Source of the DNA: Erythrobacter sp.
GTDB taxonomy: Bacteria; Pseudomonadota; Alphaproteobacteria; Sphingomonadales; Sphingomonadaceae
Length of the DNA: 60,992 bases
Direction: 5' to 3'
Assembly: GCA_030148605.1 (NCBI GenBank)
Contig: JASBTD010000034.1
Coordinates: forward strand, 1 to 60,992
Below the pieces are notes generated by a model, which was not told the DNA's origin, searched no databases, and worked only from the letters and a program-made list of their open reading frames with translations. The position numbers were made by a program, and so were the translations under genes. Shown here in pieces: positions 19,126 to 27,987 of the stretch. How positions within the stretch are numbered: position 1 is the stretch's first letter; every line of letters begins with the position of its first letter.

Positions 19126-19947
19126 TTGCACAGCCAAGTATTGGCGAGCCGGACCAGACAAAAGGAAGCGAACCGGGCTTTGGTTACAGCGTCGCCAGAG
19201 AATAGCTCCACCCGCGGATCCGCCCTCGGCACGCAGCTTGAAGCAATCGAGCTCAGGCGCAAATTTGGCAGCCGGACAGTGCTTGACGGGGTTTCGCTCA
19301 ATATCAGCCAAGGCGAGGTTGTTGGGCTGTTCGGCTCGGACGGGGCGGGAAAGACCACGACATTCTATTGTCTGCTGGGCCTCCTCAAGCCTGACATGGG
19401 GCGGGTCATGCTGGGTGATGACGATGTCACACGGTTGCCATTCTATCGCCGTGCGGTGCTGGGCCTCGCCTATTTGCCCGAGCAACCCTCGATATTCCGC
19501 GGAATGACTGTTGAGCAGAACATTCGTTCGATGCTGGAAGTGGTGGAGCCGGTTGGTGAAAATCGTGAAGCACGGCTGGAAGAGTTACTTGAAGCGCTCG
19601 ATCTGGAACGCTTGCGCGATGCCATGGCAACATCGCTGTCAGGCGGCGAAAGGCGGCGCTGCGAAGTTGCCCGCGCGCTTGCTCTCGATCCGCGGATCAT
19701 CCTGCTCGACGAACCCTTTTCAGGGATCGATCCGCTAACCATTGCCAGCATCAAGCAGATGATCCGCGACATGCGCGAGCGCGGCATCGGCATATTGGTG
19801 ACTGACCAGAATGTGCCGGAAATGCTTGATGTGATCGAGCGCGCCTATGTCATGTCGGAAGGGCGGATCATCTACTCGGGCGATCCGCATGCCATGCTGC
19901 ATGATCCGGAGGTGATCAAACGCTACCTGGGTGTAGAAAGCGAATAG
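19126..19947 (+). CDS. ABC transporter ATP-binding protein, LptB-like
   Basis: The annotated start is a TTG at 19126 and is uncertain; conserved sequence begins near residue 41 (LEAIELRRKFG). Motifs: Walker A GSDGAGKTTT (about 66-75), Q-loop LPEQPSIFRGMTV, signature LSGGERRR, Walker B IILLDEPFSGIDP, H-region replaced by TDQNVPE, the typical LptB form. LptB powers LPS export with LptFG. In many proteobacteria lptB sits with lptA/lptC and rpoN; here it is alone, so another branched ABC ATPase role is possible. N-terminal 40 residues are polar and unlike LptB. Confidence 0.8.
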   Translation: MHSQVLASRTRQKEANRALVTASPENSSTRGSALGTQLEAIELRRKFGSRTVLDGVSLNISQGEVVGLFGSDGAGKTTTFYCLLGLLKPDMGRVMLGDDDVTRLPFYRRAVLGLAYLPEQPSIFRGMTVEQNIRSMLEVVEPVGENREARLEELLEALDLERLRDAMATSLSGGERRRCEVARALALDPRIILLDEPFSGIDPLTIASIKQMIRDMRERGIGILVTDQNVPEMLDVIERAYVMSEGRIIYSGDPHAMLHDPEVIKRYLGVESE

Positions 19948-19950
19948 GCC

Positions 19951-20691
19951 TCAGATTCCGGCATACCACTGGTAGCCATACTGATCCTCCCAGAAGCCGC
20001 CTTTGCCGCCTTCGATATCATCTAGGCTTGAAACAGCTTCGATCCCGGTCAGGTATTTGGGATGCTTGTAGCCCAACTGGCGCTCGATCCGCATGCGTAG
20101 CGGCGCGCCGTTCTTCTCAGGCAAGGGTTCTCCGTTGAGCTGGTGCGCGACGATGGTCTGCGGGTGGTAAGCATCGACCATATCGATGCTCTCGTAATAT
20201 TTGTGCCCGTAAAGCGTATCGGCGCAGCGGAAGACGATGAAATTCGCTTCCGGCAACACCCCTGCCGCATCCAGCAGCAACGACAGTTGCGGCCCGGTCC
20301 ATTCGCCGATCGCACTCCAGCCTTCAACGCAATCATGGCGTGTTATCTGTGTGCGTTGCGGCAGCTTGCGGATATTGTCCATGTTCAGGATCAGTGGCGT
20401 CTTGACCAGCCCGCCCACCATCAAACGCCAGTCGGAAAAGCCCATTGCCAATTGCGCGCGATAATAGTCGCTATCGACTGTGACCGAGCCATTGCCCTTG
20501 AACACAGGTGATATCTCGTCGCGCGTGTATTCCGGTACCAACCCCTGCTTACCCGCCAACGCACGGTGCGCCTTGAGATGCCAATTCTCCGCCAGATCAA
20601 ATAGCGATTGTCCGGCCTTGCTGTCTGCCATCTTGGCGCAGCCAGCAGCGAACAGACCGGCAGCGCCAGCGATAAGGTTCCGGCGCTTCAT
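19951..20691 (-). CDS. Sulfite-oxidase-type molybdopterin oxidoreductase
   Basis: The start is the ATG at 20691 (MKRRNLIAGAAGLFAAGC), giving 246 residues with a Tat-like RR leader that may be a lipobox (AAGC). The oxidoreductase domain has the molybdenum-ligand Cys in TRHDCVEGWSAIGEW and the NGEPLPEKNGAPLRMRIERQ block, where the pterin binds. This is the MsrP/YedY-type fold, acting in the periplasm. It overlaps the cytochrome b gene upstream by four bases, which fits an electron-donor pair. The substrate is unknown; it differs from MsrP in length and signal. Confidence 0.87.
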   Translation of the reverse strand: MKRRNLIAGAAGLFAAGCAKMADSKAGQSLFDLAENWHLKAHRALAGKQGLVPEYTRDEISPVFKGNGSVTVDSDYYRAQLAMGFSDWRLMVGGLVKTPLILNMDNIRKLPQRTQITRHDCVEGWSAIGEWTGPQLSLLLDAAGVLPEANFIVFRCADTLYGHKYYESIDMVDAYHPQTIVAHQLNGEPLPEKNGAPLRMRIERQLGYKHPKYLTGIEAVSSLDDIEGGKGGFWEDQYGYQWYAGI

Positions 20692-21353
20692 TGCTGGCCT
20701 CCCGTGATCATGTCGCGGATCTGTTTGACCGGGCCGGATAGCAGCACCAGCACGATGTGGATTGCGAAGAAGGCAAAGAGACCCCAGGCGGCCAGGAAGT
20801 GGATCGAACGCGCGCTTTGCCGGCCGCCAAATGCCTCGACCAGCCACGGCGCGGCGGGTTCAATTCCCGGACTTATTGCCATGCCGCTGAACACCATGAT
20901 GGGCAGGAACACGCCGAACACCAATCCATAGGCCAGCTTTTGCAGGAAATTGTGCTTCGCGCCTTCATGCTCGAAGTTGAGCTTGAGATGTTCGACAACA
21001 TCGTGCCAGATCGCCGCCGGTTTCCATTCGGAAATGCTTGTGTGCAGGTCACGCCAGAAATGGCCGTTTACCAGCATTGCAGCCCACATGATCATCAATG
21101 CAATCGCAAAGGGCCATGCCATCAGGATATGCCAGTCACGCGAGAGGGCGAGATTGTAATGCCCTGGAATGGTGGCCCAGTCGGGGAAGCGCATGACCGC
21201 TGTCCACGCCTCGGAAGGTTCCGAGCCCTTGTTACCCCAGTAGAGGTACCGATGCGCGTTCGAAATGCCGAGCCCGCTCATGAACAGCACGATGACGCAC
21301 AGCGCATTGAGCCAGTGCCAGATGCGGGTGATGAGCGAATGCTTGGGTTTCAA
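20688..21353 (-). CDS. Cytochrome b561-like membrane protein
   Basis: 221 residues with four hydrophobic segments and paired His residues in RIWHWLNALCVIVLFMSG, DWHILMAWPFAIALMIMW and SIHFLAAWGLFAFFAIHI: a typical diheme cytochrome b in the inner membrane. It probably passes quinol electrons to the periplasmic molybdopterin enzyme encoded next. Its start overlaps the SDR stop and its stop overlaps the next start, each by four bases, so the three genes are translationally coupled. Confidence 0.88.
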   Translation of the reverse strand: MKPKHSLITRIWHWLNALCVIVLFMSGLGISNAHRYLYWGNKGSEPSEAWTAVMRFPDWATIPGHYNLALSRDWHILMAWPFAIALMIMWAAMLVNGHFWRDLHTSISEWKPAAIWHDVVEHLKLNFEHEGAKHNFLQKLAYGLVFGVFLPIMVFSGMAISPGIEPAAPWLVEAFGGRQSARSIHFLAAWGLFAFFAIHIVLVLLSGPVKQIRDMITGGQQ

Positions 21354-22117
21354 TGCGTTCCTGCCATTTCGCGCGCCAGGTAGATCACGTCACGCTTCTG
21401 GTCGAGCAGATGCTGCCCGCTGTCGACAAAGATGGTCTCACCGCTGCGCAGATGGCCGTCGGCCAGCATCAGCGCCGCGGCTGCGACTTCATCAGGGCCG
21501 GTTTTGCGGGCGAGGGGGTTGAGCCGGTGAGATATCTCGATCTCTTCTTCGCTCTGGTCATGGCTGGCAAGGATTGCACCCGGCGCGATGCCATAAACCC
21601 GGTCATCCGGCCCAGCGGCCCCGTCTGCCAGCATGGGGATGGTCGCTGCCAGTGCGTGTTTGCTCATGGTGTAGCTGAAGAAATCGGGGTTTGGATTTGC
21701 CAGCTTCTGATCCGTGATATGGATCACGCGCCTGCCGGAAGATGAACGGGCGTGCCGGAGGAAAGCCTGTGCCATGCGGGTAGGGGATTCGGCATTGATC
21801 TGCATTGCAGACCTGTTCGTTGCCGGATCGAGCCTGGTTGCATCGTCATAGGGAAAAATCGACGCGTTGTTGACCAGCACCCGCCAGTTGGGCAGCCGCG
21901 CGGCCAGATCCTCCACCATGGCCACAGCGGCATCGCCATCTGACAGATCGCATTGCACGATCTCCGCTGACGGCAAACTGTCTGCAAGCGCGCGGGCCTC
22001 GTCATCTGAGCCCAGGTAATGGATCACCACATGCCAGCCGGCACTGGCGAAGGCACGGGAAATCTGCGCGCCGATCCGCGCTGCGCCGCCGGTCACCAAT
22101 ACTGCTGGCATGGACAT
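21350..22117 (-). CDS. Pteridine-reductase/FolM-like SDR
   Basis: The start is the ATG at 22117 (MSMPAVLVTGG); the frame runs on to 22219 but without a signal. 255 residues. The NAD(P) motif is TGGAARIG, close to the TGxxRRIG of pteridine/dihydromonapterin reductases, followed by LVNNASIF and the catalytic YTMSK; the segment RRVIHITDQK also fits PTR1/FolM. Such enzymes reduce pterins. It is the first gene of an overlapping operon with a cytochrome b and a molybdopterin enzyme, so a pterin-linked or coupled electron role is worth considering. Confidence in the pterin substrate is moderate. Confidence 0.75.
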   Translation of the reverse strand: MSMPAVLVTGGAARIGAQISRAFASAGWHVVIHYLGSDDEARALADSLPSAEIVQCDLSDGDAAVAMVEDLAARLPNWRVLVNNASIFPYDDATRLDPATNRSAMQINAESPTRMAQAFLRHARSSSGRRVIHITDQKLANPNPDFFSYTMSKHALAATIPMLADGAAGPDDRVYGIAPGAILASHDQSEEEIEISHRLNPLARKTGPDEVAAAALMLADGHLRSGETIFVDSGQHLLDQKRDVIYLAREMAGTH

Positions 22118-22179
22118 AAAAACTATTGAGCAGATTCGCTTTGGCTTGGCTAGAGAGCGTCGACAAAGGAGCAGTTGTG

Positions 22180-23025
22180 ATGAAGCTAGATCTTGTGGAT
22201 GTGTTCGGTTCAGGCCCATTGAGCGGCAATCCGCTGGCGGTGGTGCATGGCGGTGACGATCTATCCGTCGATCAGATGCTGAAGCTTACGCAGTGGCTGG
22301 GCTTTTCCGAAACGACCTTCCTGCTCCCGCCAAGCGATCCGGGCGCCGATTACCGTGTGCGGATATTCTATCCGGGCGGCGAATTGCCGTTTGCCGGTCA
22401 TCCTACGCTGGGGACTTGCCATGCCTGGCTGGAATCGGGCGGGGCACCAAAGGAGGCAGGCCGTGTGGTGCAGGAATGCGGCGTGGGGCTGGTCGAAGTT
22501 CGGCAGGATAGTGAACGACTGGCGTTCAAGGCGCCGCCGTTTACGCGCCATGGCCCACTCAGCGCCGAGGAGCGCGCCACAGCAATCGAACTCGCCGGCG
22601 TCAATCCGGAGGCGGTGGTTGAAGCGGTGCATGTTTCCAACGGGCCGAACTGGCAATTGCTGCGGCTGCGCTCGGCAGAAGACGTGCTCGCGGCAGAGCC
22701 GGTTGCGAAAGCTCCACTGGGTACTGACATTGGTCTGGCCGGGCCATCTGGCGAGGGTTCCGGCGTGGACTGGGAACTGCGCGCATTCTTCTCTGATGCG
22801 ATCGGGCGTTTTGTGGAAGACCCGGTTACCGGCAGCTTCAACGCAGGCGTTGCAATGCATTTGTTTGAAAGCGGGCTTGCGCGCGGCAGTTACCGCGCAG
22901 CTCAGGGCCGAAAGGTGGGCGCAGATGGAGCTATCGACTGCCGCCAGGATGAGGCCGGCGACGTATGGATTGGCGGAACGTGCGCGACGGTGTCGTCTGG
23001 TGGCGAAGTCGGAAAGATCGCTTAG
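22180..23025 (+). CDS. PhzF-family isomerase-like protein
   Basis: The ATG at 22180 (MKLDLVDVFG) has AGGAG about 10 bases upstream. 281 residues. PhzF signature blocks: LSGNPLAVV, the catalytic Glu in SETTFLLP, GGELPFAGHPTLGTCHAW, and the C-terminal DPVTGSFNAGVAMHL, completing the diaminopimelate-epimerase-like fold. PhzF proper isomerises a phenazine precursor, but most homologues have unknown substrates. There is no phenazine operon here. It is divergent from the SDR operon, sharing a short intergenic region. Confidence 0.88.
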   Translation: MKLDLVDVFGSGPLSGNPLAVVHGGDDLSVDQMLKLTQWLGFSETTFLLPPSDPGADYRVRIFYPGGELPFAGHPTLGTCHAWLESGGAPKEAGRVVQECGVGLVEVRQDSERLAFKAPPFTRHGPLSAEERATAIELAGVNPEAVVEAVHVSNGPNWQLLRLRSAEDVLAAEPVAKAPLGTDIGLAGPSGEGSGVDWELRAFFSDAIGRFVEDPVTGSFNAGVAMHLFESGLARGSYRAAQGRKVGADGAIDCRQDEAGDVWIGGTCATVSSGGEVGKIA

Positions 23026-23032
23026 ACAAACG

Positions 23033-23063
23033 AAAAGGCGCGCTGGCTTTCACCAACGCGCCT
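23033..23063 (-). terminator. Terminator hairpin of the glycine-zipper gene
   Basis: The minus-strand hairpin AGGCGCG...CGCGCCT, with an additional TGG/CCA pair, is followed by TTTTCG. It lies 25 bases past the stop at 23088. Read on the plus strand it has no T-run after the stem. Confidence 0.65.
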
Positions 23064-23087
23064 CTCAAAGCTTCATTTCGGATCAGA

Positions 23088-23465
23088 TCAGCGGCACTTC
23101 AAGCTGCCGCGATCGATCTCGCGACCCAGCACGCCGCCGATCGCTGCGCCGAGCAGAACACCCAAAGTCTTGTCGCCGCGCCCGGCCAGCTCGTGGCCAG
23201 CCAATGCGCCAACACCGGCACCGATCACCAGGCCGGTCGTGCCATTGTCGCGCTTGCAGTAATATTTGCCGTCGCGTCCTTTCCAGATGTAGCTGTCGCG
23301 CGTGATCCGGCGCGGCTCGAGGTAATAGCCGTCAGCATGGTAGATAGCTGCGCGATCCTTCGCGCGCTTGCCATGCGCCGGTGCATGCGGCGGCGGGTCT
23401 GCCATTGCGGGCGTTGCTGTTGCCGCCATACTGGCAGCGGCGAATGCGATTGCGAACTTCTTCAT
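23088..23465 (-). CDS. Periplasmic glycine-zipper 2TM domain protein
   Basis: The ATG at 23465 (MKKFAIAFAAASMAATATPAMA) has AGGA upstream and gives a 125-residue protein with a clear signal peptide. The C-terminal part (LVIGAGVGALAGHELAGRGDK, then LGVLLGAAIGGVLGREI) is a glycine-zipper repeat found in outer-membrane 17-kDa-antigen-like proteins. The middle is polar with YYLEPRR and a KYYCKR segment. Location is periplasm or envelope; the biochemical role is unknown. Dedicated terminator downstream. Confidence 0.82.
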   Translation of the reverse strand: MKKFAIAFAAASMAATATPAMADPPPHAPAHGKRAKDRAAIYHADGYYLEPRRITRDSYIWKGRDGKYYCKRDNGTTGLVIGAGVGALAGHELAGRGDKTLGVLLGAAIGGVLGREIDRGSLKCR

Positions 23466-23610
23466 AATTCCTGTCCCTTCCGTGAATCTATACGGAGACA
23501 ATGCGCTGCTTCGTTCATTGATCCACAACGTGACCTGAACGGGCAAGGTTTCAGCGCTGTTAGGGATTAAGCGGTGCTGGGACGCGACGAAATCCGGCGA
23601 CCTGAATGAT

Positions 23611-24858
23611 TTACGCTGAACTGACAGCAGCTTCGGCTGCTTCGCGGTCGCGCTCGGCGCGGCTTTTCTTCTCCGCCGCTGTCTTAAGCTGTCCGCAGGC
23701 CGCATCGATATCCCGACCGCGCGGTGTGCGCACCGGCGCGCTGATGCCAGCTTCGAACACAATGTTGGAGAAGCTCTTGATCCGCTCTGGCGTTGAGCAT
23801 TCATAGGCAGAGCCGGGCCATGGGTTGAACGGGATCAGGTTCACCTTTGCAGGCAAACCATATTCCTTGATCAGGCGGACAAGCTCATGCGCGTGCTCGT
23901 CGCTATCGTTCTTGTCCTTCAGCATCACATATTCGAAGGTGATGCGGCGCGCATTGCTCGCGCCCGGATATGCGGCGCATGCAGTCAACAGCTCTTCGAT
24001 GCCGTATTTCTTGTTGAGCGGCACGATTTCGTCGCGGATTTCCTTGGTTACCGCGTGCAGCGATACGGCAAGATTGACGCCGATCTCCTCGCCGCATTTC
24101 TCCATCATCGGCACGACACCGCTGGTCGAGAGTGTGATCCGGCGGCGCGACAGGGCAAGCCCGGCACCATCCATCACCAGCTTGAGCGCGGTCTTCACAT
24201 TGTCGAAATTATAGAGCGGCTCGCCCATGCCCATCATCACGATATTGGTGAGCAGGCGGCCATCCGCGCGATATTCGCTGGTGTTCTCTTCACCGTCCAG
24301 ACCAGCCATCGAACCCTTGGGCCATTCGCCCAGCGCGTCACGTGCCAGCATTACCTGGCCCACTATCTCGCCCGGCGTCAGGTTGCGCACCAGCTTCATG
24401 GTGCCGGTGTGGCAGAAACGGCAATTGAGCGTGCAACCGACCTGGCTGGACACGCACAGCGTGCCCCGATCCGCGTCCGGAATGAAGACCATCTCGTATT
24501 CATGGCCATCGGCAGTCTTGAGCAACCATTTGCGTGTGCCATCGGTCGAATGCTGCGCTTCGACCACTTCAGGCCGCGCGATGACAAAGCGTTCTTCCAG
24601 CCACGGACGCATCGCCTTGGAGATGTCCGTCATCTCCGCGAATTCGGACACGCCGCGGTGGTAAATCCAGTGGAACACCTGTTTCGAGCGGAGCTTGGCT
24701 TGTTTGGCACCAAGGCCCGCCTCGGCAAACAGTTCCTGAATGCGCTGTTTCGGCACACCCATCAGATCGATACGACCGTCGGCGCGTGGCGTGATGTCAC
24801 GCGGCGCGGGCACGGGATCAACCTGTCCCGGGATACTCATGAGGGCTGTGTCTGCCAT
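23611..24858 (-). CDS. rlmN: 23S rRNA/tRNA adenine-C2 methyltransferase
   Basis: Radical-SAM enzyme that methylates A2503 of 23S rRNA and A37 of some tRNAs. 415 residues. The radical SAM cluster [11 protein letters not shown] is intact, with the [10 protein letters not shown] block, [13 protein letters not shown], the downstream [20 protein letters not shown], and the catalytic C-terminal Cys in [11 protein letters not shown]. The start (24858) lacks a good ribosome-binding site; the Met at codon 7 is an alternative. Confidence 0.97.
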   Translation of the reverse strand: MADTALMSIPGQVDPVPAPRDITPRADGRIDLMGVPKQRIQELFAEAGLGAKQAKLRSKQVFHWIYHRGVSEFAEMTDISKAMRPWLEERFVIARPEVVEAQHSTDGTRKWLLKTADGHEYEMVFIPDADRGTLCVSSQVGCTLNCRFCHTGTMKLVRNLTPGEIVGQVMLARDALGEWPKGSMAGLDGEENTSEYRADGRLLTNIVMMGMGEPLYNFDNVKTALKLVMDGAGLALSRRRITLSTSGVVPMMEKCGEEIGVNLAVSLHAVTKEIRDEIVPLNKKYGIEELLTACAAYPGASNARRITFEYVMLKDKNDSDEHAHELVRLIKEYGLPAKVNLIPFNPWPGSAYECSTPERIKSFSNIVFEAGISAPVRTPRGRDIDAACGQLKTAAEKKSRAERDREAAEAAVSSA

Positions 24859-24894
24859 GGAGGCCGCGCATATAGGGCCGCTTAGCCGGTTTGG

Positions 24895-25425
24895 CTAGTT
24901 GCGACGCGCCTCGCGAAGCGCGGCGGGTGCGCAGCCCAGCGTCGCCGCGTCCATTGCAGTCGCGGCGCCTGCAAGCTGGTATCGGTCAGTAAAGCGCCGC
25001 CCGGTATTCGTGATCGAGGTCACGCTCATGCTGTCAGCAGAGCGTATGGCTGCGACGATCGCTGCATCCATTGCCTGATCGCGCGCCCATGCGTCGCCGC
25101 CGCCGCCCGTCAGCGCAAAGCTACGCCCGCCCACCCGCAACGTGATAAGCGCGCCTTCAGCCAATTCGCGCGACAGACGGAAATGGACTTGCCCGCGCAC
25201 TTCGCGCGAAGGCCAGGTGCCGATGCTGGCATAGGGTTCGTAATCGCGCGCGGCCATGCCGCGTGGGCCGATTGGCTCTGCCTTGGCGAAGGCATAGCAA
25301 CGCGGAACTTGAGTGTCGCGAAATGCCGCCCAGTCGGAGAATACGCCCAGGCTGTCTTTCGCAGCGGCGGGCAGCGCAAGCGCAAGAACCGCAAAGGCGA
25401 GGGCAGGGGCAAGCAACCTAGTCAT
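24895..25425 (-). CDS. Exported protein, possibly invasion-associated-locus-B-like
   Basis: 176 residues with a signal peptide (about 1-22, cleavage after PAAA-K). The mature part begins KDSLGVFSDWAAFRD and contains VPRCYAFAKAEP, reminiscent of IalB-family domains, which are small beta-rich periplasmic proteins. The similarity is short and I am not certain. It overlaps greB by eight bases, so it is translated with greB on one message. Confidence 0.6.
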   Translation of the reverse strand: MTRLLAPALAFAVLALALPAAAKDSLGVFSDWAAFRDTQVPRCYAFAKAEPIGPRGMAARDYEPYASIGTWPSREVRGQVHFRLSRELAEGALITLRVGGRSFALTGGGGDAWARDQAMDAAIVAAIRSADSMSVTSITNTGRRFTDRYQLAGAATAMDAATLGCAPAALREARRN

Positions 25426-25897
25426 AGCTGATTGCCATCACTTCCCATTCCTTCGCGCCGGAAGGAAGCCTGACAGTGCGCAAATCCCCCATCGAAGCAC
25501 CGCGCAGTGCCTTTGCCATGGGGGAGTTCCAGCCAATCCGTCCTTCGCCAGCATCCTGCTCGTCATCGCCGACAAGTGTCACGCGCTTGCGGTTGTCGTC
25601 TTCATCAGCAAGCTCGACTGTGGCACCGAAGAAAACGCGCGACCTGTCAGGCTGCTCTGCCGGATCGACCACGCGAAGCGCCTTCATCCTGCGTGAAAGA
25701 TGCGCCAGCTCGCGGTCAATCTCGCGCATGCGCTTGCGGCCATAAAGGTAATCGCCGTTCTCGCTGCGATCGCCATTGCCGGCTGCCCAGCTTACGATCT
25801 CGACAATCTCCGGGCGCTCTTTGCCCAGTAGATGATCATACCGTGCCTTTAGCGCCGCCATACCGGTGGGCGTGATCGGATCGCCTTGAGGCTTCAT
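25418..25897 (-). CDS. greB: Transcription elongation factor GreB
   Basis: GreB rescues backtracked RNA polymerase by stimulating transcript cleavage. The 159-residue protein has the N-terminal coiled coil (PITPTGMAALKARYDHLLGK) with the acidic tip GDRSENGDYLYGRKRMREID, the form typical of GreB (YLYGRKR) rather than GreA. The C-terminal FKBP-like domain (GRIGWNSPMAKALRGASMGD) is complete. It starts six bases after the transglycosylase stop and overlaps the next gene. Confidence 0.93.
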   Translation of the reverse strand: MKPQGDPITPTGMAALKARYDHLLGKERPEIVEIVSWAAGNGDRSENGDYLYGRKRMREIDRELAHLSRRMKALRVVDPAEQPDRSRVFFGATVELADEDDNRKRVTLVGDDEQDAGEGRIGWNSPMAKALRGASMGDLRTVRLPSGAKEWEVMAISYD

Positions 25898-25903
25898 CGA
25901 AAG

Positions 25904-27883
25904 CTAGCGGCGCAGGAAGTAATCGATCGGGCGCGGCTTGCCGCCGGGCGCCTTGTCAGGATGCATGTTGTCATATGCTACTGCATTCCCGAGCACGCGC
26001 ATGATGTAATACCGGGTCTCGAAATTGGCCGGGATCTTCTCGATCCATGTGACATAATCTATCGCACCCGTGCGCGGATCGCCATTAAGGCGCAGCCATT
26101 GGTTCACTCGGCCGGGCCCGGCATTATAGGCACCCAGCGCAAGCGGGTATGAGCCATCGTAATAATCCAGCATGCGGCGAAAATAGGCGTCACCCAACCG
26201 GATATTGTATTGCGTGTCATCGGTCAGGCTGGCCGACATGTAGTTCACGCCGAGCTTGCCAGCCTGCTCGCGCGCAGTGCCGGGCATCAGCTGCATCATC
26301 CCCCGCGCGCCCGCGTGGCTGACACGGTTCTGATCGAATTCGCTTTCCTGCCGCATGATTGCATGCGCCATCGTCCAGTTGGCGGTTGTCGGCACGTTTA
26401 CCGTGGGATGGGCAAAACGCTCGAACCCGGTGAGGCCATGTTCGGGCGCAGTTGCGCCTGCAACAACTGCAAACTCGTCAAGCAGCAGCTCCTGCGAAAG
26501 CTCTGAAAGCAGGACCATGTCCTTCGGCGTTTTTGCCTTGTCGGCCAGCGCTTCGAAGAATGCGCGCTCGGTTCGCCAGTCGCGGCGAGCGGATGCGAGC
26601 GAGTGCAAGGCTTTGACAAGCGGCTTGTCGCGGAATGCAGCGCGATCCTCTGGAGTGATTTCCACCTCGGGCAGCTGGGCAAAATCCGGCACTGGCCGGT
26701 TCAAGGCGCTCAGCGCCAATTGCCCATAATACTGGTCTGCATATTGTGCGGCCATCTCGTAATAGCGGGTTGCGTCATTGGCGTTGCCAGCCTGGCGTGA
26801 TGCACGGCCAGCCCAGTAAAATCCCTTTGCCCGCGTGAGCGGGGTCTTGGCGGCCGCGCCATAGCGAAAGAACAGCGGGGCAGCTTTTGCGCCGTCGCCA
26901 AGGTCCCACAGCGCCTTGGTGCCACCAAGCCACATCAGATCGGTATATTTGTCACGCAGGCGGAAGGAGCCGTCGCTGATGTCGGTATCGGGCGCGAACA
27001 GATCGTCAACCGAGGCGGCGATCTGGACTGCGCGGCTGGCATTTGTGCCTTTCGCGGCAACCAGCATCTCGCTCACCATGTCAGACGCATCGAGCGGCAA
27101 TGATGCAAGTTTGGGCCTGCTGGTCAGCACGTCAATCGCTTTGCCGAGCTGCCGGTTCTGGCGATAATAGCGCATCAGATTGTAGACCACGCCCGCGTTG
27201 CTCAAGGCTGCACGGGGAATCGCAAGCCCTTCATCCTCCGGCAGTTCGTCTTGCAGCAGTGCCAGTCGCTTGGCGAACAGGTCTCGCTTGTCAGGCGAAG
27301 TCATCAGCATGTGGCGCACGGCTGCTTCCGATTTGCCTTCCCACAACAGCGCTTCCATCCGCGCGTCATTATCAGCTTGCGTGAACTGGCTGGCAAACAT
27401 GCCAAGCAGATAGGCTTCGGTTGTTTCAGCCATTGCGCCGCCGCGCCAGGCTTCGCGCGCAATCTCCGGTGCTTCAGGGCGACGCAGCGCGGCCAGAGCC
27501 AACGCATATCGCGCGCGTCCGGTGTTTGTCACAGGCGAATGCTCGTCGAAATAGGCAACCAGCTCTTCAGACGCAGCAGGCGTGGTGTCGAGCGCATTCT
27601 CGGCGCGAATCTGCAAGCGGGCAGAGCGCGGAAAATCTGGATAGGCGAGCAAGAAGCCGGAATAGGCGCTAAAGCTCAGATCATCGTTCTCGTTGAGATA
27701 TTCCCAACGGTTGAGCGCCATGTCCATGCGAGTCGGCTGCTGCGCAACCAGTTGCGCGCGCGCCATATCCGCAGGGCCGGCATTCTGCGTCGCGGCAGGC
27801 GCGCCTACGGCCAGCCCGGCGCTGCCAAGCAGGATTGTCGCAAGAATATATTTGCCACGCGGGGGTATTTGCATGCTGGACAT
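25904..27883 (-). CDS. Soluble lytic murein transglycosylase
   Basis: The ATG at 27883 (MSSMQIPPRGKYILATI) is favoured over the longer frame to 28129; AGGAG lies 12 bases upstream and a signal-like leader follows (to about 30). 659 residues. A long alpha-superhelical region with TPR-like repeats (about 60-480) precedes the Slt catalytic domain: the catalytic Glu in MRQESEFD, GMMQLMPGTA, and ALGAYNAGPGRVNQWL. It cleaves glycan strands of peptidoglycan in the periplasm. It is divergent from dapA, with 104 bases between the two starts. Confidence 0.92.
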   Translation of the reverse strand: MSSMQIPPRGKYILATILLGSAGLAVGAPAATQNAGPADMARAQLVAQQPTRMDMALNRWEYLNENDDLSFSAYSGFLLAYPDFPRSARLQIRAENALDTTPAASEELVAYFDEHSPVTNTGRARYALALAALRRPEAPEIAREAWRGGAMAETTEAYLLGMFASQFTQADNDARMEALLWEGKSEAAVRHMLMTSPDKRDLFAKRLALLQDELPEDEGLAIPRAALSNAGVVYNLMRYYRQNRQLGKAIDVLTSRPKLASLPLDASDMVSEMLVAAKGTNASRAVQIAASVDDLFAPDTDISDGSFRLRDKYTDLMWLGGTKALWDLGDGAKAAPLFFRYGAAAKTPLTRAKGFYWAGRASRQAGNANDATRYYEMAAQYADQYYGQLALSALNRPVPDFAQLPEVEITPEDRAAFRDKPLVKALHSLASARRDWRTERAFFEALADKAKTPKDMVLLSELSQELLLDEFAVVAGATAPEHGLTGFERFAHPTVNVPTTANWTMAHAIMRQESEFDQNRVSHAGARGMMQLMPGTAREQAGKLGVNYMSASLTDDTQYNIRLGDAYFRRMLDYYDGSYPLALGAYNAGPGRVNQWLRLNGDPRTGAIDYVTWIEKIPANFETRYYIMRVLGNAVAYDNMHPDKAPGGKPRPIDYFLRR

Positions 27884-27957
27884 ATTATGTGTCCGCTCCT
27901 TATCAGGCCGTGAACGGCTTGAAGAAGCCCACGGCATCGCAATTTCCCCTCTTTCGA

Positions 27958-27963
27958 TATAAT
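27958..27963 (+). promoter_or_regulatory. Consensus -10 box upstream of dapA
   Basis: TATAAT 25 bases before the proposed dapA start at 27988. Transcription would begin near 27970, exactly at an in-frame ATG there. That favours the ATG at 27988 with an 18-base leader, or a leaderless message from 27970. No good -35 is seen 17 bases upstream. Confidence 0.45.
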
Positions 27964-27987
27964 GCCACCATGAAAGGTCTGAAATCA

